Below, piece by piece: positions 56,368-64,000 of a stretch of 64,000 bases of DNA; the stretch's first letter is position 1, and every line of letters begins with the position of its first letter. The stretch is from Phyto melanocephala (lineage: Eukaryota > Arthropoda > Insecta > Diptera > Rhinophoridae). Location of the stretch: contig OW799237.1 of the NCBI GenBank assembly GCA_941918925.1, positions 90,927,015 through 90,991,014 of the forward strand, read 5' to 3'. Below the pieces are notes generated by a model. The model was not told the origin of the DNA. It did not search any database and saw only the letters and a program-made list of their open reading frames with translations. A program made the position numbers and the translations under genes.

Positions 56368-56798
56368 TCTATATATATAAAAATCAATTCCTTTTTTCGT
56401 TGTAATTTTATAACTCAAGAACGGGCTCACCTATCCGAACCAAATATTAAGGCTTTGTTCGGACTATTTAGTAGATGATTTATGTAAAGTTTGCACAAAA
56501 TCTGTCAAGCGGTTTACGGGTTTAAAGGGGTAAAATCGGTAACTCAGTATCTCCGGGCTTAATAAAGAAAGGACCAAAGAGCCTGCAAAAAATAATTGAA
56601 TAGGTTTTTGGTGCTTTTTGGAAATTTTGAGTTTTAAAAGGGATAAAACGGGTAAAAACTGAATTTTGGTACTTTTTCGAACAGCATTAATCTTTGAGAG
56701 TGATAGCAATAGGAAAAAAGTAAGAACGTAGTTTTACTCTCCCTTAAACAATCTATAATGAATTTTTTACGTAGCGAAGCACGTACCGTGCGGCTAGT
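56368..56798 (+). mobile_element. Complete short non-autonomous Helitron
   Basis: 5' end TCTATATATATAAAAATC, 3' end with a GCACG-TAC-CGTGC hairpin (56780-56792) followed by GGCTAG and T. 431 bp, no genes. It provides the intact reference for the broken copy at 3541-4874. Confidence 0.9.
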
Positions 56799-58230
56799 CT
56801 TCTATAAATTGATTTACAATATACATATTTAACTACTCCAAACATCTTTCTTTTTAATTTTTTTTAACTGGAAAAATACCGTAATGTTAATTTTATTGTT
56901 TATGCACGAACATCAGTTTTTGGTCTCTTCAGACCAGTGCGCGATATGTTTGTTAACTCATTGAAACTTAAAAAAGCTCCTCGATTGCTACCGGATTTTA
57001 AGTGAACAATGACTTGAATAAGAAAACAAAGAGGTGATCTTTTGTAACTATTTGTAATGCTTTGATGGTCTGGCTGTCATAAAAACTTAATTTAATTGTT
57101 TATTTATAACGGAGGCTAAAAATAAAAGATTTTCGTATTATTTGATACCTCAATCAAATTAAATTTATTAGTTCACAAAAATGTTTTATTTATATGTCGA
57201 TTAGAAAAAAAAAGTAGGGCGCTAATTGATTAATACCGAACTGAGATTTTTATATTTTAATTTACAATGTCGGGGCTTTTTTTCAATTCAAATTTGTTTT
57301 TTTCTTCTTTTAATTTAAAAATTCTTTAAATGTTAGAAGAAAATAAATAACAGTTTTACGCAAAAGGGTGAATAAAAAAAGTGGGCGATAAATTGTTACG
57401 AGTGCGAACAGAGTGGCCGCTTGTTGCCGAGCCGACTGACGTTTATTGCGAAAACCAATGCGAGAAAACTAGTACTATATAAATTAGTACACATAAGCGC
57501 GAACAGGTCATAGTGGCGCCGAGCTGGTCAGAGCACAAAGCTGATTGAATGCAAGAAAACAGTTCCAAAGCGTATTTAAGCGCCGAAGACATTGTTTATG
57601 TTACATGCTTTATTTAAGATGACATTTTTAGGGTTTTAAGTATCGTAGGTTGACTTGCAAAAGGTTTTATAGTAGCAATAGATTCGAAAATTAGTAGTTC
57701 TTCCAAAGGCAAAAAAAAAAAATTAAAAACAATTTTTGTAAGTATGTTTTAGTAATAAAAAAAGGTGCTGTTTGCCCGTTTTTGCTGCGATTTATCAAAT
57801 ACATAAGTAATTCATGCTGATTTCTGATTAACATAAAAAGTTACAAGTATTCAATTTAGGGACATGAAAAAAAGGCTGAATTTTTTACGTGTTTTTTTTT
57901 AAGACTTAATTTTATTTAGATTTTGGGGAAAAAAAATTATTTGAGATTGTATTAAATGAAACTAAATAAAAATGCGTGTATAATAAATAAAGGGTCAAGT
58001 TAGTCAACAGTTCCGCACACCACAACAAACATTTACCCCCTCATCCTAGCAGTTGGTTATATAGAAAAACATCATAACAATTGCAAAACTTTTTAATATA
58101 ATTTTCGGGTGAACTTAAATCGTGAGGCACCTTACAAAAGTTAATATGTTATTTTCTTTTATTTATTTTATTTATAATATGGAATCCATTTAAAATTATA
58201 GAACATAAATAAATAAATTCCACTCATAAT
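56799..58230. other. Non-coding stretch
   Basis: Mostly AT-rich. A comparatively GC-rich island at 57410-57570 carries two loosely similar blocks (GCGAACAGAGTGGCCG and GCGAACAGGTCATAGTGGCG). Function unknown; it could be regulatory or old repeat. Confidence 0.4.
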
Positions 58231-58239
58231 TTCTATAAA

Positions 58240-58510
58240 AACACCTTATTTTCCGTGACATACGCTACAACACTTTGACCATATATCCCGTGACACGCGC
58301 TACAACTCATGGACCTTAAATTTTATATCTAATTTTAACATTTTCAAAATAGTTAACAACATTTTTACTAAGATATATAAAATAAAATAGATTTAAAATT
58401 ATAGATGAATTTAAAAAAAAAAAAAATTCATTCCACTCATTAAAAATCCTTATTTTTCGTGACTCACGCTACAAAAGATGGACATACCTAAATTAAATTT
58501 TTTCAAAATA
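58240..58510. repeat. Threefold diverged repeat, GTGACNNRCGCTACAA
   Basis: GTGACATACGCTACAAC, GTGACACGCGCTACAAC and GTGACTCACGCTACAAA occur at about 58255, 58290 and 58460. The latter two are followed by ATGGAC and TTTTCAAAATAGTWAACAAC. Confidence 0.6.
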
Positions 58511-58930
58511 GTAAACAACAATATTTTTTTTACTAAAATTTGAATAAGAAAAAATATGGATTTCGGTCGGATTACCATGATAATGGTAATGACATGAACA
58601 CCGTAAAAATTTTAATATATTGTATAACTTTATTCGATCAGAGGTAGAGTAAAATTTGGTTGTGTTTTTTTTATTGATGACCAGTATGATGTTATATATC
58701 TTTACTAATATTTTCTCAAAAAAAATAAGTTTTTTTAACTTCAAAAATTTTCGTTTGGTTGTTTTTACTACTCACACCAAACGCATAAGCTGATTTCGCT
58801 TCTGGTTGTATCGAGTAAGTCTGATTCAAACCGAAAATTTAATTTTTCTCTTGAATACCCTGCAAAGAAAACAAATACGGGTCAAGTATTTGTATTTGTC
58901 TAGTAAAATTGGGTTTAAGAATCTGATTAC

Positions 58931-59461
58931 ACAGTGCAGCACTAAAATCTTTAGCCAATTGACACCCCTAAAATCTGAAAAAATATATATTTAAAAAGAT
59001 TTGAAGTGTCCTAATTTTTCATTCCTTATGTTCAAAATCATCAATTTTTTCAAAGTATCTATTTTAAAATATTTGAAGTGTCCTTATATTTTCCATCATC
59101 AAAAATAAAAATCTTTGACGAAATTTTACGTTTTTTGACAGTATTGCTGTTTTGAGTAAGATGTTGTTGTTTTTTTGATTTTATCTCAAGGTAAAATTTT
59201 TAGACCTGATTAAGAGCTAAAAATTTGGCGAAGAGAGACAAGCAATATTTCGAATAGTTAACGAGATATAAACTTAAGAATTAGTACATGTTTTTTAAGA
59301 ATTGTACTAAAATCCAACCCCCAGTCGAAAATATAAAAAATTAATTTAAAAAAAACCTTAGCTACTAATTCAAAACCCAGCTAGGGGTTTTCTTCTACCA
59401 TCATAAGCTTTCAGATTTTGGGGGTCTCAATTGGTTCAAGATTATGAAATGTGCTACTGTG
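58931..59461. mobile_element. MITE with CACAGT ends and TTA target duplication
   Basis: CACAGTGCAGCAC… on the left and CACAGTAGCACATT… inverted on the right, both leading to CCAATTGASACCCC and AAAATCTGAAA. TTA flanks both ends (58928-58930, 59462-59464). 531 bp. Confidence 0.75.
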
Positions 59462-59464
59462 TTA

Positions 59465-61190
59465 TTGGCCAAACAGGCCACACGTTTTTTTACCACAGTG
59501 GCCCCCTTTTAACGTTTGTTGATAAAAAAAATGTAAGAGAGTTCAAAAATTCAAGCCACATTATTTTATACGACAATGGTTAAGTAAAGCCTAAATATTG
59601 TACCTTTCTTTAAAAGGAAAATGACAGAATTATCGCTATTCAATGCAAATTTATACCCTAATCAACTGCTCCAGCTTTTTCATTTTCCAGTTTAACACTG
59701 TCAGAGAATCACGAAGATAATTCTTAAATGTAAATTAAATTTTTCGCATTTACCTCATCAACTTGAATCAAATTATACAAAAATTCGTTATAAGAAATTT
59801 TTTGGAAATTTTATATAATTTGTGTACATTTTTATATAAATTGTACAATAAAAAAATGCATACTAAGAAATTTTCTTCTTACATTATCCATATAACATTA
59901 GACGTATGTATCTTGAAGAAATAATTATGTCAGATTAGGACAGTTTCAACTCATACAGCGAGAATTAGTTTATTATCTTAAAATGGAGCATTTAGGAGAA
60001 GTTTTATACTAAAATAGTTCTTTAAGTAAATCAACTATATACTAAATAATTTATTCAGTGTCCATTACTTATTTTTCTATATTAAACCTTTAACAAAGAG
60101 TACTTAGTATGTATGTATATGTATTTTGACACACATTTTTTCCATGAAGTGAGATAAAATCAGAAAACCTTTTTGCAAAGTAGACAGTATGACAACATCA
60201 TTTGTAAAAATTTCGACCAAAGCTGTGAAAAAAAACAAATGTACTAAAAGCACAAATTTGAAACATGATCATTTATTTCTGCCAGATACCTTTCAAGTTT
60301 AAAAGATATATTTAAAAAAAAAAAAGTGTTTTCAATGCCTTTTACTCTCTTTCCTTAGCAAAAGTTCTTGCCAGTTCTCATTTTGTCAATCTCTACGTCG
60401 AATCATTTTTGTTTTACGTTCATTAACATTTATTTTATAAAATAAGCTTTAAATATTCCCTTTTTACACTTTGCCTACGAACTAGTAAATCTTAGTAGAG
60501 TCATTGCGGTGTGTTGAGTACTAAAAATTTAAACAGAAAAAATATAACAAAATACATACATATTTACAAACGTATTCCTACAACTCAGCTGTTTATCAAT
60601 ATGAGTCATTTTTATGCCAGTTAAGCTACCAGCCAGCAATTAGTGCTCTTCTTTTTTTTATTTTACACATGTATGTAAAGGGGTTGGCCAAAATATCATG
60701 GCTTTCTTTAAATTTGGGGAAAGTATTTATAAGAAATAAATTTATTATGCAAGCTGATCTTTCGTGTCTTCTATTAATTTATTTAACAGGGTGTATCTAG
60801 TGTAAAAAATAAAATAAATAAGGATTTTTGAAGTTTTGGTTGGAGATCCTATTAAAAGAAAAACGGGACTTGAAATGAAAATTTTTTTTTCTTGATATTT
60901 GGCAGAAAATTCTTAGTTTAATAAAAGTGTTTGGCAAACAGCAGTATCAAAAATATGAGATTTATAACAAAGGCTACTTTCAATCAGTCGCTTCTCGAAG
61001 ACATCTTTGATATACATGCATTTCGTAACGAAAGATCCACTTTTAACATCTCAACATAAAGTTTCATGGCCGGCATCCTTTTTGATCTTTGGACAAACTA
61101 TTTGTATGAACCATGAACGTTTTAAGCCAAATTTCTCCTTGAATTGTTTTGACACAATTAATTTTTTTCTGTCCGAACCTGTTTTTTAAT
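59465..61190. other. Non-coding stretch
   Basis: AT-rich; no gene or element recognised. Confidence 0.45.
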
Positions 61191-61194
61191 AAGC

Positions 61195-61905
61195 TTAGGT
61201 AGGCAAGTAGTAAGGCTGGTGCAAAGTTACCTTACACCCTCAGCCAGAGACCAATACGGTCCATTGTGACGCCTTATTATAGAAATAAAAAGAAGAATAG
61301 AAGAAAGAATAAAAGATAGACAAGAAGTAAAGTAGTGGACACCAAATCAATACAAAAAAAGAGCTAAACCCTACAATCTATCCATTTCCAGCCCCGTGGC
61401 ACGAAGCCAGGTCATTTCCATTACGAATCCTATCAGATTCTCGAGTACACAGCCCGAGACATTCCCCAATTCGCCTAGGAATATACTACCTAGCCATTTT
61501 AACCTGCTAATCAGCAGGCTCCTCGCACAGCCTGAACATAACCGACAGGTTCAATCCCATTCCCACCGTCATCCTGCCCAATATACAGTGGCCCGTAATA
61601 ATCCCTATTATAGTTCTCACGCAGACCTTACCTCTGTCAAAAAGCAAATCTGAATTAGACTTACTGAGCATCGGCCACAACGTCCGTGATACACTGCAGT
61701 CTGTTCGGTTACTCCAGGCCCGAGTCTCGCTTAGAATCCATTCCCTGATCCTACCGAAATAGAAATCCAATGGAGGCCTAACCGCCTCCACCCCATAAGG
61801 ATCCACCATTTTCGAGCCCACACTTGCCAACTCATCAGCCATTTCATTGCCGCTTATGTTGGAGTTACCAGGTACCCAGCATAGTCTCAACCTATATTCC
61901 TATAA
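61195..61905 (-). pseudogene. R1-like LINE remnant, RNase H end and 3' UTR
   Basis: On the minus strand: MRLCWVPGNSNISGNEMADE (end of RNase H), VRTIIGIITGHCILGRMTVG, CEEPAD, then after a frameshift RLKWLGSIFLGELGNVSG and FVMEMTWLRATGLEMDRL. The region 61195-61290 looks like the 3' UTR (GGACCGTATTGGTCTCTGGC). Truncated upstream at about 61905 and broken by a stop and a frameshift. Different family from the LINE pair at 45128 and 53485. Confidence 0.82.
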
Positions 61906-63163
61906 AATTCATCGCAAAGCTCTCCTACAGCTTAAGTTAAAAAAAAATAACAATATTGGCTTTTTAAACATGTATATTCTTAGCACAGCGAACTAAAAAT
62001 TAATCTTCTTTTTTCGCATAATAAATTGAACCCATAATGCCTTTTCAAAAGTTTTATCTGCTTTTGTATATAAAACTGATTTTTTTCGTATTTTTTTTTT
62101 AAGGCACATTGTCATCTCAAATATTTATAAAGGCCTTTAACATGATGTCCCCATTAGCATGGCCACCAACTGTCGCATAAATATAAATTTGTTGCTTTAC
62201 TGGGGTGTCTCTCTATTTGTTTAAATTTATTCATTTCTTTACTTAACTTTTGCTTTTTTTAATGGCGTTTTATGGTAATGAAATGTTTCGTTTGCACATA
62301 AATACACACATGCATACCTTATTTTTACAATTGTTGTATGAAATCAGTTTTGGCTTTTTCATAGTATTTTTTTTTATTTATTTTGCAATTGTTTTTCATT
62401 GTTGATGAGCAAAGAAAAACATAAAAATAAATAAATTAACTGATATTTGACTTAAAGTTGCTTATTGTACATATAACCAAAAGTATAATCGTAGACAATT
62501 GTAAAGTAATTTTTTTTTATTGTTTTTAACTTTTTTTTTTTGTGAAACAAAAATAATTGTAAACATCTATGACGAATATATTTCCTCTAAAGTATTTATT
62601 ATTTTTACTATTTTCTACTAACAAATGACGTTATGAAATATTAATGTAAAATTTTGTTTGTTATTGTTTAACACCACTACCACTAAATTGTAGTTAACAC
62701 GCATACATACTTCTATACAGTTGTATTTTTACATGTGTTTGTGTGTTATGATATATTTTACAAATATAAACTACTTAATTTGAAGTTTATATGATTTTTT
62801 TGTTTCATTAAAATTTTAATCAAATTTAATATTTGAACATTTTTCAAGTTAGAAGTTTGGAATTTTATTTAATATTTATTTTATAAAATAATTGTTTTAT
62901 TTTTGTATGTGTTTTTTAAAGAAAGTTGGTTTCAATTTCTTATTTACTATTTTTGTTTAAACAAGATTGTTTTTTAAATTAGATAATGGTTAAAATTAGT
63001 TTTAGTATTGAAACCTAAAAACGTTTTAATTCAGATCGGGTTTAATCTAAGCTTAGTTTAAACAACTTAGGTGAATAGGAGGAAGTAAAAAAGGCAGGAC
63101 CAAAGTAAACAGATTTTTTTAGTTTGAAAGTTTAGAAAAATATAACCTAATCATACGAATGAG
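61906..63163. other. Non-coding stretch
   Basis: AT-rich; nothing recognised. Confidence 0.45.
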
Positions 63164-64000
63164 AAACAAGTAAGAGTGCTATATTCGGCCGTATAATCCA
63201 CCATCGTAGCTTAACCTATATTTCATGTTATGTGCCAATTTTCTTTTTTATTTCCGACGCCATCCTCGATTTTGTAGTTTTACGTAGTTAACTGTGTTCT
63301 ACTAGTATGCGCCATTTTGTTTTAGACGCCATCTTGGATATTAAATTTTTTTATATTTTACTGCATTCTACTGGTAAAGCCCTTTCATTTAACACCAATT
63401 TTGAGGGGGTTCAAGAAGTTACATTTTAAAATACCAGATTTGACCCTTATACATATAAATTTATTGTCCGCCATTTTGCAGTGGCGGCCAACATGAATTT
63501 TAATTTTTATAGCGCTTTTTTTGGGCTAGTCAAGTACTTTCAGATGATACCAATATTGACTCTATCGGTTGTCTAGAAGCTAAAAAAAATAGATTTTCGT
63601 TTGTAAATTTTTGGATAATATATTTAAAAAAAAAATCTTTGCCTATAATTTTAGCGATTACAATCCGCTTTATACAATATCTCTAGAGGCATATTATATC
63701 TACAAATAGTAGCAAAGGTACCTATAAATTATTCTATGGCTAAAAAATTTTAATTTTGTTGGTAAAAATATGGGAAAAATCAGAGGGAGTCGTGTTTATT
63801 TTCTCATATCTCAGAAAGTTAAGTTAAGTTATAAACCTGACAAAATTAGATGTACGATGCTGAAATTTTGCAAACGTTGCTTTCTGGTCAACTGATTTAC
63901 AAACGGAAAATTAATGTGACACGCCCACTTTTAGACTACCTCCCATATAACGCTTGATCCTAATTCATATAATTTCTCTATGAATAATGATTTTGGAAGA
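63164..64000 (-). mobile_element. DINE-1/Helentron-type element, cut by window edge
   Basis: The minus-strand 3' end is CGGCCGAATATAGCACTCTT then ACTTGTTT, at 63164-63190. It continues past the window edge with GTGACACGCCCACTTTTAG blocks near 63920. About 310 bp (63520-63830) matches 38150-38460. Confidence 0.75.

Overview
The window is AT-rich eukaryotic DNA from a brachyceran fly, most likely a calyptrate such as a blow fly or house fly. Three things point there: a Drosophila-like kinesin gene split by GT-AG introns, DINE-1/INE-1-type Helentron derivatives, and a dense mix of fly-type LINEs, SINEs, Helitrons, MITEs and mariner-like relics. No prokaryotic, viral or CRISPR features were seen.

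The only host gene I can support is Khc-73 (kinesin-3, KIF13 family) on the minus strand. Seventeen coding exons were rebuilt from 28806 down to the stop at 9267-9269, and every junction is in phase. They give about 1,950 residues in the order motor, FHA, coiled-coil/stalk, DUF3694 region, serine-rich tail, C-terminal CAP-Gly. The first coding exon (about 18 residues, the start of motor strand beta-1) was not found, so intron 1 is at least 35 kb and fills the right half of the window. Three gene-level oddities stand out: a phase-consistent GC-AG intron before the CAP-Gly exon, a 30-bp microexon with a weak acceptor, and an in-frame extension of 119 codons after the TGA stop.

Layout: 1-8906 is downstream flank or 3' UTR with MITEs, a 732-bp near-perfect palindrome and a LINE nested in a Helitron. 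8907-28806 is Khc-73; its larger introns hold a SINE, a Helitron, a Helentron-like element, a pogo/Tigger relic and repeat clusters. 28807-64000 is intron 1 or upstream DNA with hAT-like MITEs, TTA-target-site MITEs nested in mariner-like relics, minisatellite-bearing Helitrons, two near-identical 5'-truncated LINEs and four Helentron-type copies over the whole window.

I found no new defence or metabolic system. The most informative material is transposon biology: a tRNA-headed SINE carrying the 3' tail of the resident LINE, a CAAGG-ended MITE family that includes an 18-bp copy with an intact 8-bp target duplication, and Helitrons carrying 3, 4 or 6 copies of a roughly 121-bp unit. All repeat and gene calls come from reading the sequence by eye; nothing was searched against databases.
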